Below, piece by piece: positions 17,727 through 25,896 of a stretch of DNA of 64,000 nucleotides. Made by a program: the position numbers and the translations under genes. Where the stretch lies: the NCBI GenBank assembly GCA_947629245.1, contig CANRDC010000001.1, positions 1 through 64,000 of the forward strand, read 5' to 3'. This DNA is from an uncultured Oscillospiraceae bacterium (GTDB lineage Bacteria > Bacillota > Clostridia > Oscillospirales > Oscillospiraceae). The notes under the pieces are model-generated. The model saw only the letters and a program-made list of their open reading frames with translations. It had not been told where the DNA came from and did not search any database. Numbering within the stretch: the first letter of the stretch is position 1; every line of letters starts with the position of its first letter.

Positions 17727-18611
17727 ATGTCAAGTGAAGATACCTTTAGGCCCAATACTATTGCCGCCGAGATTTGGCCGGAGTACCTTTGTGACCCTGA
17801 CAGCGAGGACACCCTCAGCGAACGCGGTCGTAATGAGATGGCGGCCATCATCACTGAGGCTTTCTACTTTGTATGCGGTGTGCCAAACTTCGAGAATAAG
17901 CACGAGTCATATAACAGGCTCCTTAACATTTTGCCTGAGTGGGAGCGCATGGGTTATCCGAACTACTCGGATATTGAGTCAGCTATAGCTGTAATCCACT
18001 GGATAGCTGACATCAACTCCGTCTACCAGTGCAAGATTGCTCAGATACTGACCACTACGTCGTGGGATGAGGAGAAGTATGGGCCACTCCGTAGTTCCGT
18101 TGATTGGCCTACACTGAGACGTGCGCGGTACTGTGACGCTATGCATATCTATAGGGAGTCGCAGGGCTTCTTGTCAAAGGACGACGCCAAGAAATTGCAG
18201 AAGCAGATATTTGGTGAGTTTGGCTACAAGTATATGGCTGATGTTCTCATAGCTAATACCCGCGCATATCGCACACTTCGTGCCGGCAATCGAACGTTAC
18301 TCTACTGCAAGGAGGTTGTAGAGTTCACTTACATTCTGTGGCTTTTGCACGAGGCGCTTGTCCCTATTGATGCAATACTTGACTATGAGTCTGATGAAGT
18401 CTCGGAAGGTGTGTGGGCCTTAGACCAGCTTACCGACTTGTTCTATGAGATAGACGATATTAATGCGCCTGATATCTATCGTGGCCTTGGAATAATTCAG
18501 GAGTCCGAGGTCATCTACTGCGAGGAGAATGGAAGTCGTCAGTACACTGCGTTTCCTCCAGAGAAGAATGAGCCGCAGAAGGCAACTATAAGTAAACTTA
18601 ATCTCGAATAA
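17727..18611 (+). CDS. Tagged orphan protein (294 aa)
   Basis: Unidentified acidic helical protein. A Lys/Pro-rich linker (EKNEPQKATI) precedes the C-terminal SKLNLE tag. The start follows AAGGAGGGTCAAAT. It is last gene of its operon; the recurrent terminator repeat starts within a few bases of the stop. Confidence 0.75.
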   Translation: MSSEDTFRPNTIAAEIWPEYLCDPDSEDTLSERGRNEMAAIITEAFYFVCGVPNFENKHESYNRLLNILPEWERMGYPNYSDIESAIAVIHWIADINSVYQCKIAQILTTTSWDEEKYGPLRSSVDWPTLRRARYCDAMHIYRESQGFLSKDDAKKLQKQIFGEFGYKYMADVLIANTRAYRTLRAGNRTLLYCKEVVEFTYILWLLHEALVPIDAILDYESDEVSEGVWALDQLTDLFYEIDDINAPDIYRGLGIIQESEVIYCEENGSRQYTAFPPEKNEPQKATISKLNLE

Positions 18612-18667
18612 AACTAATGCCGAGGTTGATGAAAGTCAACCTCGGCATTATCATTTAGTCGCCATGT
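18607..18667 (+). repeat. Terminator repeat, copy 1
   Basis: 61 bp with stem AATGCCGAGGTTGA / TCAACCTCGGCATT, then ATCATTTAGTCGCCATGT. It is identical to copy 2 and nearly identical to copy 3. It acts as an intrinsic terminator with an unusually weak U-tract and ends in the CGCCATG word. Confidence 0.85.
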
Positions 18668-18701
18668 TTATGCGGTTACAGCCTACAATGACCAGTAAGA
18701 T

Positions 18702-18734
18702 TTCAAATCATTATTTTCTTGTAGATGATATGAT
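18702..18734 (+). promoter_or_regulatory. Putative AbiE module 2 promoter
   Basis: TTCAAATCATTATTTTCTT followed 8 nt later by the -10-like TATGAT. The first 19 bp recur exactly, with the same spacing to TATAGT, upstream of module 3, so this is a shared promoter or operator. Confidence 0.55.
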
Positions 18735-18776
18735 ACTGTCATTTCAGATTGAATACGATTATTTGGAGGTTTAATC

Positions 18777-19220
18777 ATGGATTTTGAGATTACTGCGACT
18801 TCTCGTAGGATTGCACAAATAGTCAAACCAGTTGAGGCATCAGCTATAATATGTCTTGAGTCAGCAGCGTACTTCTTATCAATCATAGACCTTGCGTCTG
18901 ATGTGAAGAGCGTGAAGGTATTTGCGTCAGAGTCCGTATCATCTCCGCACATTGAAGTAATACATCTTGGAAGTCCGATACCTGCAAATAAGGAACTCGT
19001 GAGATTTTTGGATTGCTGGTGCACCTCAAGAATGCAGACAATTCAGGACATCTTGACACCAGCATATCATGTACCAGTGGATATAATTGAAGATGTTATC
19101 ACGTCGCTCTATCTCGACTATGATGAAAGAATAGATAATCTTCAATTGTTCTTAACACCTGAGCAATGGGGTGTGTTGCAGAGGCACTTGCCCGCCGTAA
19201 AAGCTATGCTGAGGTACTAA
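18777..19220 (+). CDS. AbiEi-like antitoxin, module 2
   Basis: 147 residues, with TTTGGAGGTTTAATC before the ATG. It is clearly paralogous to the module 3 partner: both have AIICLESAA or AIIGLDSAS near the N-terminus and PAVKAMLRY as the last residues. The CLxSA-type element is reminiscent of the AbiEi family segment. It sits 1 bp before the nucleotidyltransferase gene, as expected for a co-translated antitoxin. The lead helix-turn-helix of classical AbiEi is not obvious, so it may be a shortened or distinct antitoxin. Base composition looks more A+T-rich than the flanking operons. Confidence 0.6.
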   Translation: MDFEITATSRRIAQIVKPVEASAIICLESAAYFLSIIDLASDVKSVKVFASESVSSPHIEVIHLGSPIPANKELVRFLDCWCTSRMQTIQDILTPAYHVPVDIIEDVITSLYLDYDERIDNLQLFLTPEQWGVLQRHLPAVKAMLRY

Positions 19221-19221
19221 T

Positions 19222-20058
19222 ATGCAGCTAATGGATGTAACTGCTGAGTATTCCTATCAGCAAAAGAATATGATGATGGCTCTTGAAGCCATCGCTTTGG
19301 CAGGATTACCAGTGACGGTACATGGAAGTGCAGCACTGCTTGTTCTGTATGGAAGTGACACACTGATAACAAGTGACCTTGACGTAGACTGGTTATCTCT
19401 GTCTATTGAGCAAGAGTATCAAGAAGCTGTTGTTGACAGACTGGTAACTGCATTACGCAATATTGGCATAGATGCAAGGTTGAAGGTTAAGCATTATGCA
19501 ACTAAAGATAGGAATGCTGTGTATCGTGTGTTTAGCGGCGATAGGTACCTGTTCAAGTTTGATATCGCATATAAAATTACTGCTCAAAGCGACTATTACA
19601 AATTACCGAGTGGTAATATGATTAAGTGTCAGAGCATCCCGAGCTTAATTGCTGATAGGGTGTGCTCCATTTCATGTCAGGATTTTGAGTATCGTGTTAA
19701 AGATATGTGCACTTTGCTACTTGTAATAAGTAGGGAAAGCGGGTTCACACAAATGGCTGTTCTTGAAGCAGCAGAACAAGATAGTAGAAAGCTTGGCAGA
19801 TTTACTGAGTTTGATGCAAGGACAAAAGCAGCAAGTGACCGATTTGATTTGGAAAATAGAAAAAGACATTATACCCTTACGTTTGGACAGCAAATTGAAT
19901 TAATTACTCCATTCCTGCAGCCATTTAAGAATAAGTACGTCAGCCAGTCACTAACATGGGACGGTCGCAGATGGAGATATACTGCTACAGGCAAACCTTA
20001 CGATAATCAAGTAATTACATTTGAAGAGAATAGCGTTCATGAACTGCACTTAAAATAA
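19222..20058 (+). CDS. AbiEii-like nucleotidyltransferase toxin, module 2, C-terminal tag
   Basis: 278 residues. Pol-beta-type nucleotidyltransferase signature VHGSAALLVLYG followed by SDLDVDW (metal-binding Asp pair) near residues 34-57, then SLIADRVCSIS and the YRVKDMCTLLL helix that matches the AbiEii DxxDL region. Predicted to nucleotidylate RNA and arrest growth unless neutralised by the upstream partner. It ends HELHLK, a form of the terminal tag. About half the residues look identical to the module 3 toxin. Confidence 0.75.
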   Translation: MQLMDVTAEYSYQQKNMMMALEAIALAGLPVTVHGSAALLVLYGSDTLITSDLDVDWLSLSIEQEYQEAVVDRLVTALRNIGIDARLKVKHYATKDRNAVYRVFSGDRYLFKFDIAYKITAQSDYYKLPSGNMIKCQSIPSLIADRVCSISCQDFEYRVKDMCTLLLVISRESGFTQMAVLEAAEQDSRKLGRFTEFDARTKAASDRFDLENRKRHYTLTFGQQIELITPFLQPFKNKYVSQSLTWDGRRWRYTATGKPYDNQVITFEENSVHELHLK

Positions 20059-20117
20059 TAAAACTAATGCCGAGGTTGATGAAAGTCAACCTCGGCATTA
20101 TCATTTAGTCGCCATGT
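20057..20117 (+). repeat. Terminator repeat, copy 2
   Basis: Exact copy of the 61-bp element after the 294-residue orphan; here it closes AbiE module 2. The identity contrasts with the diverged coding sequences beside it. Confidence 0.85.
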
Positions 20118-20151
20118 CTGTTAGACGTGCATCTTCAATGGTTAATAGAAA

Positions 20152-20184
20152 TTCAAATCATTATTTTCTTACCTATGCTATAGT
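20152..20184 (+). promoter_or_regulatory. Putative AbiE module 3 promoter
   Basis: Same TTCAAATCATTATTTTCTT block as in module 2, followed 8 nt later by TATAGT. Together with the shared TTTGGAGGTTTAAT ribosome site this indicates duplication of the whole control region. Confidence 0.55.
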
Positions 20185-20226
20185 GTCTCTATTTTATCTC
20201 GAATATGCATATTTGGAGGTTTAATT

Positions 20227-20670
20227 ATGGCTTATAGAGTTACAGTGACCGCAAGAAATATTGCGAGCCTTGTATCACCAGTTAAGGAGCATGCTATAAT
20301 TGGCTTAGACTCCGCGTCCAAGTTTTTAACCATGGTACACACAGATGAAGATGTAGAGAGCGTGAGGGTTTTTGCATCCGAGCCTATAACTTCTAAGCAC
20401 CTGGAGGTTATACATCTTTGTGAGCCTGCACCTGCAGATAAGTCAATAGTCAGGTTCCTTGGGTGTTGGTGTACATCTCCGTTACAGACGTTTAAGGATA
20501 TATTAACGCCAGGGTATGGAATGTCGTCTGATGCCATTGAGGAGATTTTGACCGCAGCTTACATTCATTATGACAACAACCTTGAGCACTTTAGATACTT
20601 CTTAACAAAGGAGCAGTGGGAAGTTTTGCAGGAGCACCTACCTGCCGTAAAAGCGATGTTGAGGTATTGA
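20227..20670 (+). CDS. AbiEi-like antitoxin, module 3
   Basis: 147-residue paralogue of the module 2 antitoxin: same length, same PAVKAMLRY end, and conserved VRVFASEP(I) and LGCWCTSPLQTFKDIL segments. It is encoded 1 bp upstream of its nucleotidyltransferase partner behind an almost identical leader. Function is assigned from pairing with the toxin; direct evidence of a DNA-binding domain is lacking. Confidence 0.6.
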   Translation: MAYRVTVTARNIASLVSPVKEHAIIGLDSASKFLTMVHTDEDVESVRVFASEPITSKHLEVIHLCEPAPADKSIVRFLGCWCTSPLQTFKDILTPGYGMSSDAIEEILTAAYIHYDNNLEHFRYFLTKEQWEVLQEHLPAVKAMLRY

Positions 20671-20671
20671 T

Positions 20672-21502
20672 ATGTATTTGATGCGTGTATCGCGTAAGGC
20701 TTTAGATAGACAGCGCAGAATACTTGCAGCCTTAGAGGCAATCGCAAGGGCCAGACTTCCTATTACTGTGCATGGCAGCGCTGCATTGTTAGTGATATTC
20801 GGTCGAGACGCGCTGGTTACAAAGGATATGGATGTTGATTGGTTATCTGTATCAATAGACAATGAGACACAGCTGACTGCATATAATAGTATATTAGATG
20901 CATTTAAGGTACTTGGAACCGACATATCAATAGCCGTCGAGGAGGCAACAGAGACACACAATTCTTACTACTATGTGTATAGTGGTGAACAGTTTTTATT
21001 TAAATGTGACATAGCATTTAAGAAGACTGCTGATAAAGCTGAGTACACTCTACCGAGTGGCGCAAGAATAACATGTCAAAGTATACCAGCTCTAATAGGT
21101 GATAGAGTGTGTTCCATATCCTGCGACGACTTTAACTATCGTGTAAAAGATATGTGTACCCTGTTGCTCCTAATGGAAAAAGATGGGTTCACACAGGAAG
21201 ACATTGTTAAGTCAGCGAGAAATGACGGAAGAAGAATAGGGCATTTTGATAGTTTTAAGAAGAAAACGCCAGCATCACGTTTTCAATTTGAAAAAGAAGA
21301 TAAGGAAAGACACTACATCTACTCTTATGACCAGCAAATAGAGATGGTGACACCATTTCTTCAACCGTTTATTGACAGGTATAGTAAATCGCTGCTGACA
21401 TGGAATGGTGAGTATTGGAAATTTAATATCACAGGAAGACCCTATGATTATAATCAGATTGCTACGCATGGTAAGTCATTAAATTCAATGAAGCTCGAAT
21501 AG
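20672..21502 (+). CDS. AbiEii-like nucleotidyltransferase toxin, module 3, C-terminal tag
   Basis: 276 residues. VHGSAALLVIFG and KDMDVDW form the nucleotidyltransferase active-site block; ALIGDRVCSIS and YRVKDMCTLLLL follow. Two tandem toxins with diverged sequence but conserved catalytic residues suggest selection for different specificities. The C-terminus SMKLE fits the tag. A terminator repeat (copy 3) follows at once. Confidence 0.75.
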   Translation: MYLMRVSRKALDRQRRILAALEAIARARLPITVHGSAALLVIFGRDALVTKDMDVDWLSVSIDNETQLTAYNSILDAFKVLGTDISIAVEEATETHNSYYYVYSGEQFLFKCDIAFKKTADKAEYTLPSGARITCQSIPALIGDRVCSISCDDFNYRVKDMCTLLLLMEKDGFTQEDIVKSARNDGRRIGHFDSFKKKTPASRFQFEKEDKERHYIYSYDQQIEMVTPFLQPFIDRYSKSLLTWNGEYWKFNITGRPYDYNQIATHGKSLNSMKLE

Positions 21503-21503
21503 C

Positions 21504-21561
21504 AAAACTAATGCCGAGGTTGATGAAAGTCAACCTCGGCATTATCATTTAGTCACCATGT
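21504..21561 (+). repeat. Terminator repeat, copy 3
   Basis: Third copy of the AATGCCGAGGTTGA hairpin element, differing at the end by CACCATG instead of CGCCATG. It lies after AbiE module 3. Confidence 0.85.
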
Positions 21562-21579
21562 TTGGGAGGTGAGCCACGT

Positions 21580-21606
21580 ATGAAGAAGCTTCTAATATGA
21601 GATTGA
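21580..21606 (+). other. Interrupted 5' end of the metallopeptidase gene
   Basis: A strong GGGAGGTGAG site is followed 7 nt later by ATG and MKKLLI. Two in-frame TGA codons (codons 7 and 9) then precede uninterrupted reading frame continuous with the metallopeptidase. Read through, the protein would begin MKKLLI-x-D-x-HYRIFF. Either a nonsense-damaged start or stop readthrough. Confidence 0.6.
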
Positions 21607-21651
21607 CATTACAGAATTTTCTTTGACAAAGATGTACTTAACAGCGTCAAT

Positions 21652-22710
21652 GTGTTTATAAGCGAGCTTGCTGATAGTGAACAGAGAGTGTACTGCGATG
21701 TAAGAGATTTCTTTCTTAGCTTCTTCTCTATGTCGCAACTGATAGACGCGGTCGAAGCTCAACCCTCTAAAACGAGGGAGTTGCTTAATTACTCTAAACA
21801 TTGCAGAGATGTATTAATTCAGACGCCATGCATTATAGCTGATTGCCTGGTAAAGCGGATTGACCAATTACCATTGGAATATCATCGAGATATGTTAGAC
21901 TTGCTTGATTACTCAAGACATGCGGAATTTCGCCAAGACACTAATGCTTTCTACAGAAGATTATACGGCGACCTTTATGACGAAATGCTGACCGTTGCTT
22001 TCTTATGTGAAGCACCTATAAACATTGAGCACGGGAATAGGTTATATACAGCAACCAGAGCTGACATTGATAACGAGTTACAGCTGCTCCTTGGCGACGA
22101 CATGCTGAAGACGAGGTTTGAAAGGTTTGACGTAACACCGTTTGACTTGAAAGTCGACATCGATACTGGTTATGGTGAGTGGTGGGACCGTGACCTTCTT
22201 TGTGAAAATATGGATAAACTTGTCATTCATGCGAATGATGACTTCATGTATCTGAATGACCTAAGATACACGCTCGCACATGAGATTTATCCTGGTCATG
22301 GTCACTTCTACAGGACATTAGCGCACAATAGCCACGCATTTGACCATGGTGCCATGTCTCTCATTGAAGGCTGGGCTACATTTGTGGAATGGCACTCTGT
22401 ACAGTCTGACTATTCGAGACAAATAAGGGAATATGATTGTGCATTACTCACTCAGTGTCTGTTACTGAATGGCAACGAACTTGCAAATAATGTATTGAGC
22501 CTACGAAAGTCACTTGGGTTCAGCCACGAAAGTAATATACGGACAGCTTTGTACGCTACACAGTATATAGGATTTCTCGAGTCCTATTATCTCGGAGCCT
22601 TGTGGGTTGAATTGTTTCTTAGTGAAAGTGCTATCAAACCACTCGACATGCTTAATAATTTAAGTAATCGAAATGTAGGTGATTTCTTTTATAGCATTAG
22701 GGAGGAATAA
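21652..22710 (+). CDS. DUF885-type zinc metallopeptidase
   Basis: 352 residues from the first GTG of the uninterrupted frame; the natural start is probably the ATG at 21580, from which two TGA codons separate it. The zinc site is HEIYPGH (residues 210-216), and EGWATF with the third ligand Glu near 239 matches the HExxPGHH...EGWAxY pattern of DUF885 peptidases. No signal peptide, so cytoplasmic or delivered. The Fic gene follows 2 bp later. The region is A+T-richer than its surroundings, suggesting separate acquisition. Activity depends on how the start is rescued. Confidence 0.7.
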   Translation: MFISELADSEQRVYCDVRDFFLSFFSMSQLIDAVEAQPSKTRELLNYSKHCRDVLIQTPCIIADCLVKRIDQLPLEYHRDMLDLLDYSRHAEFRQDTNAFYRRLYGDLYDEMLTVAFLCEAPINIEHGNRLYTATRADIDNELQLLLGDDMLKTRFERFDVTPFDLKVDIDTGYGEWWDRDLLCENMDKLVIHANDDFMYLNDLRYTLAHEIYPGHGHFYRTLAHNSHAFDHGAMSLIEGWATFVEWHSVQSDYSRQIREYDCALLTQCLLLNGNELANNVLSLRKSLGFSHESNIRTALYATQYIGFLESYYLGALWVELFLSESAIKPLDMLNNLSNRNVGDFFYSIREE

Positions 22711-22712
22711 CA

Positions 22713-23519
22713 ATGACAAATAAGGAAATAAACGATTTATATTTTAAATGTGTTGATGTGTGGCGCTCCTGGAATATAAGAACGGAGGAGGACTTAGATG
22801 CACGTCTTGAAAATTTTCGTGTCGAGTTTGCGTATAATTCCGGAAAAATAGAGGACCCTTTGGTTAATTTACATGACACTGTTACGGTCTTTGGTAATGG
22901 GCGCCAGGTGTTCACATCTACAGATGGTCGTGCACTGTTCGAAACTAAAAATCAGCGTGAGTGTTATTATTACATTATGCCTTATGTGATAATGCGAGCT
23001 CCAATCACGTTGGAGTTCATTAAGCGGATTCACTATGAATTAATGCGTGGTTGCTATGATAGCTCTCGCTGGGCCGCTGGAGAAAGACCTGGCACTTTCA
23101 AGAAAAATCCTGTATACATTGGACTCCATGTCGAGACTACACCACCCGAACTGGTAGAGAGCGAATTAAATCAATTGCTGGCAATTATATCTAATGTTAA
23201 CGACAGCAACGCTGCGTTTGTAGCTGCTACATTTCATGGGGTGTTTGAGGGAATTCATCCATTCTCTGATGGTAACGGAAGAACTGGGCGCACTCTAATG
23301 AATTACTTTCTTATGACTCACGATATGCCGCCAACGGTAATATATGATGAGGATAAGATTGATTATTTTCAATTCTTGGAAATTGGTCAGAGTAAGAGTG
23401 ATTATGGAGATTTAAAACGTTTTGTTCAGTTACAAACCATAAAGACCTGGGGAATATCAATGGGTGTTATAAAGGGAAGGCCAGTAAACCCGTTGCATAA
23501 CTTGAAGCTGTCGGAGTGA
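22713..23519 (+). CDS. Fic-domain AMP-transferase
   Basis: 268 residues with the canonical catalytic loop HPFSDGNGRTGR at residues 182-193. Fic enzymes transfer AMP or related groups from nucleotides to Ser, Thr or Tyr of target proteins. An N-terminal SGKIED (residues 43-48) resembles the inhibitory (S/T)xxxE(G/N) motif, implying self-inhibition of the class II type. GGGAGGAATAACA precedes the ATG. The C-terminus HNLKLSE fits the tag loosely. A degenerate paralogue occurs about 19 kb downstream. Confidence 0.92.
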   Translation: MTNKEINDLYFKCVDVWRSWNIRTEEDLDARLENFRVEFAYNSGKIEDPLVNLHDTVTVFGNGRQVFTSTDGRALFETKNQRECYYYIMPYVIMRAPITLEFIKRIHYELMRGCYDSSRWAAGERPGTFKKNPVYIGLHVETTPPELVESELNQLLAIISNVNDSNAAFVAATFHGVFEGIHPFSDGNGRTGRTLMNYFLMTHDMPPTVIYDEDKIDYFQFLEIGQSKSDYGDLKRFVQLQTIKTWGISMGVIKGRPVNPLHNLKLSE

Positions 23520-23592
23520 TGCGTCCATAGGATGTAAGCCAAGTGGCGTGGAGGCTCGAATTTATCAGGCAGATTTAGTTGTAAGAAATTAG

Positions 23593-23632
23593 AATGCCGA
23601 GGTTGATTTCTATCAACCTCGGCATTTTATTT
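23593..23632 (+). terminator. Intrinsic terminator
   Basis: ATGCCGAGGTTGA / TCAACCTCGGCAT with loop TTTCTA and a TTTATTT tail. The stem matches the three terminator repeats upstream but the loop and tail differ. Confidence 0.9.
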
Positions 23633-23642
23633 GGGAGAGCAA

Positions 23643-24189
23643 ATGAAGAACATCTTAGTTGTAATCGACATGCAGAATGGCTTTGTCAGAGACATAGATA
23701 GCGCCATGCTTGACAGAGTCAGGCACCTGACAACCAGTAACATCTTTGATGCAGTCATAGCTACACGTTTTGTGAATGAGCCAGACAGCTCATTTGTGAA
23801 TATACTTGGCTGGGATAAGATGATGTCTGGAGATGAACTCAAACTAATTGATGGCCTGGTATATAACGTCATCTTCGAGAAGTGCACGTACTCTTGTGTT
23901 ACAGATAACTTTGTTGATGTTTGCTGTCGTCTGAATGATTGTGAAATGCCGACCCGATTGTTTCTCTGCGGTGTAGATACGGACTCGTGTGTACTCGCCA
24001 CTGCAATTGATTTGTTTGACCATGGGATTAGACCGATGCTACTCCCTCTACTGTGCTTCATCAGGTAAAGGCTTTAATTATCACGAAACAGGCTTGATAC
24101 TGTTTAAGCGCATGATTGGTACTGCTTCTATTATTTCTGATGAATTAAAGACTAAATCAGATTTGGAGCAGAAGCTTACAAAGCTCTGA
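23643..24189 (+). pseudogene. Isochorismatase-like cysteine hydrolase, frameshifted
   Basis: From the ATG after GGGAGAGCAA the frame gives VVIDMQNGF (Asp9), FEKCTYS (Lys80) and CGVDTDSCV (Cys116), the Asp-Lys-Cys triad of isochorismatase/nicotinamidase-like hydrolases. This frame ends at 24068 after PMLLPLLCFIR. The expected family C-terminus (YCASSGKGFNYHETGLILF and following) is encoded in the +1 frame through 24189. One frameshift near 24040-24055 therefore splits the gene. It may be a disabling mutation, a sequencing error or programmed frameshifting. Both catalytic half and C-terminal half look otherwise intact. Confidence 0.75.
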
Positions 24190-24203
24190 AAGGAGAGCCT
24201 GTA

Positions 24204-25271
24204 ATGGCAAACCCGAAATTATTTCATTGCAAGTGGACCGAGTCCGCACCAACTGAAGTCATAAATATATCTAAGGCGCTTAGTGCGGGCAATCCAATTG
24301 CGCCTGAACTATTCGACATGTTGACACAGTACGATGGGTATAGAGAAAGCATAATTGCAGGGTACCCATATATCTTGGACCCGCTGTCAGCGTTCGACTA
24401 CACGCTCGGTGCTATTGACGCCATCAAGCACTATGATAGCAAGTATAAAGATGATTATGGCTTTGATGTATATGGTATCAGCACTGTGCATGGAAGGTTC
24501 AATCAGCTACCAGCATTACAGATTGAAAGACGTCTCGCCTCCATAAGGTTACTTAAGGAGATTTACAGGGAGTCCGGGAAGTCAGATGACCTTGAGAGAA
24601 AGGTAACTGCTGAGATGATGCAGACACTCCTGCCACTTGCTACAATCGCCTTGTTTCTGAAGAGATACTGTGTACACTCTTCAAGAACTAAATTAGGTGA
24701 GATGGACTGGAAAGCGCTCATGCAGGAACTCTCTTCTCAGCCTGGACATCTGATGTGGTATACGGATATCTGTACTTCAGCAAAGTTCTTGAAGGGTGTC
24801 CTCCCTTATGAGGCACGCGACTTCGGAATAGCCGCACTGTCATTACTTGCTAAAGAGGCTGAGAAGAACATGCAGTCATCTTCTACCACTGTGAAGACTC
24901 TTAACTTAGGAGGCACTCCTGAGGTTATGTACGATGGGCGTATACAGAAAACATATCAGCTTCGGAAAGACCCAGCTATATACTGCGCTGGCATTTCTCG
25001 CTTACAGACTTTTGTAGTAGGTGAGATAAGAACTGCTACAAAGGGTGATGAGCCAAAGCTTGACAATAGGCGGACATTTCCTACAGTCAAAGGCTTCATC
25101 GAACTTCAGAATAGAAAAGATTTATCCTATATAAAGTTTAATGGAAAGTGCTTAGGGAGACCGACTATTGTTGTGCTGAACTATGATGAATGTAATTTAC
25201 ATATCACGTCCAGCACACCAGACATGTGTGATACCCTGCATAGAGAGATTGAGGAGGTAATCTCGAAATGA
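24204..25271 (+). CDS. Orphan protein with internal KTLNLG tag (gene fusion)
   Basis: 355 residues, start after GAAAGGAGAGCCTGTA. Residues 1-236 form a helical orphan that ends in a Ser/Thr linker and KTLNLG, exactly as tagged proteins normally terminate. The frame then continues, with AGGAGG at the junction and an in-frame ATG (24927) 13 nt later, into a separate 114-residue region. The simplest reading is that the stop codon between a tagged gene and a small downstream gene was lost. The start of the next gene overlaps its stop (ATGA). Function is unknown. Confidence 0.75.
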   Translation: MANPKLFHCKWTESAPTEVINISKALSAGNPIAPELFDMLTQYDGYRESIIAGYPYILDPLSAFDYTLGAIDAIKHYDSKYKDDYGFDVYGISTVHGRFNQLPALQIERRLASIRLLKEIYRESGKSDDLERKVTAEMMQTLLPLATIALFLKRYCVHSSRTKLGEMDWKALMQELSSQPGHLMWYTDICTSAKFLKGVLPYEARDFGIAALSLLAKEAEKNMQSSSTTVKTLNLGGTPEVMYDGRIQKTYQLRKDPAIYCAGISRLQTFVVGEIRTATKGDEPKLDNRRTFPTVKGFIELQNRKDLSYIKFNGKCLGRPTIVVLNYDECNLHITSSTPDMCDTLHREIEEVISK

Positions 25272-25885
25272 CTGATGAGGTTTATAAAGCCCTGCATAGG
25301 TATATGCCCAACTCTATGGATTGGGCCAAAGAGGCATCAAAGTACGGTTTGGTCGACCTCCAGGTGTTCCGGTTCATTTGGAACTTTTACGAAGTACCAG
25401 GCTGGGATTACCGCAGTGAGGAAGCTGCTATCGGGAAAGAAGCACTCCGCAGAACATATCGCGCCGGGTATTGCTGGCACTTCGCCATGATGTTGCAGAA
25501 CGTCTTTCAACGTGGAACAGTGTGTCTCGTTGCACCAATAGCTCATTGCGTATGGGTCGACGTCGATGGCACTGCCTATGACTGCGAGGGCGTTTATTTT
25601 GACTGCGACGGCACTGACCGTGTCTATGTCCCCTGTTGTGAATTAAATGATTACGGTCAGTCGTTCAAGCATATACCCGGTGTAATGTTCGCTAATGTGT
25701 TCGATACAGAGGCGGACTTCGCGCCGATGCTGGAGAAATGGCGTCCTCTTCAGGACCAAGTGCCTGACTGGGACTCTAAGCACAATGTTGTAAAGTTCTT
25801 ACTTAACGGCTTTCCTAAGCCTGGCATGTCCGCGTCCGCAGCTGCTACCTCCACTACCACTACATCTAAGATGGACCTTAAGTGA
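25268..25885 (+). CDS. Transglutaminase/papain-like cysteine enzyme, C-terminal tag
   Basis: 205 residues. GYCWHFAMML (Cys69), APIAHCVW (His93) and GTAYDCEG (Asp105) are spaced as in the Cys-His-Asp triad of the transglutaminase-like superfamily (protease, amidase or crosslinker). A low-complexity Ser/Ala/Thr linker at about 185-200 leads to the tag SKMDLK, a particularly clear case of enzyme plus flexible linker plus tag. Translationally coupled to the upstream gene. The precise reaction cannot be inferred. Confidence 0.6.
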   Translation: MTDEVYKALHRYMPNSMDWAKEASKYGLVDLQVFRFIWNFYEVPGWDYRSEEAAIGKEALRRTYRAGYCWHFAMMLQNVFQRGTVCLVAPIAHCVWVDVDGTAYDCEGVYFDCDGTDRVYVPCCELNDYGQSFKHIPGVMFANVFDTEADFAPMLEKWRPLQDQVPDWDSKHNVVKFLLNGFPKPGMSASAAATSTTTTSKMDLK

Positions 25886-25896
25886 AAGGAGTCGCC

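Noticed and set aside
21580-21606. Genome-wide recoding of TGA as Trp or Gly
   Set aside because: Many genes here end in TGA at the expected place and Trp is encoded by TGG throughout, so any recoding would have to be local to this gene.
18607-23632. Repeated hairpins considered as a CRISPR array
   Set aside because: Copies are about 1.4 kb apart with genes between them, and the sequences are terminator hairpins; no short regular spacers and no cas genes.
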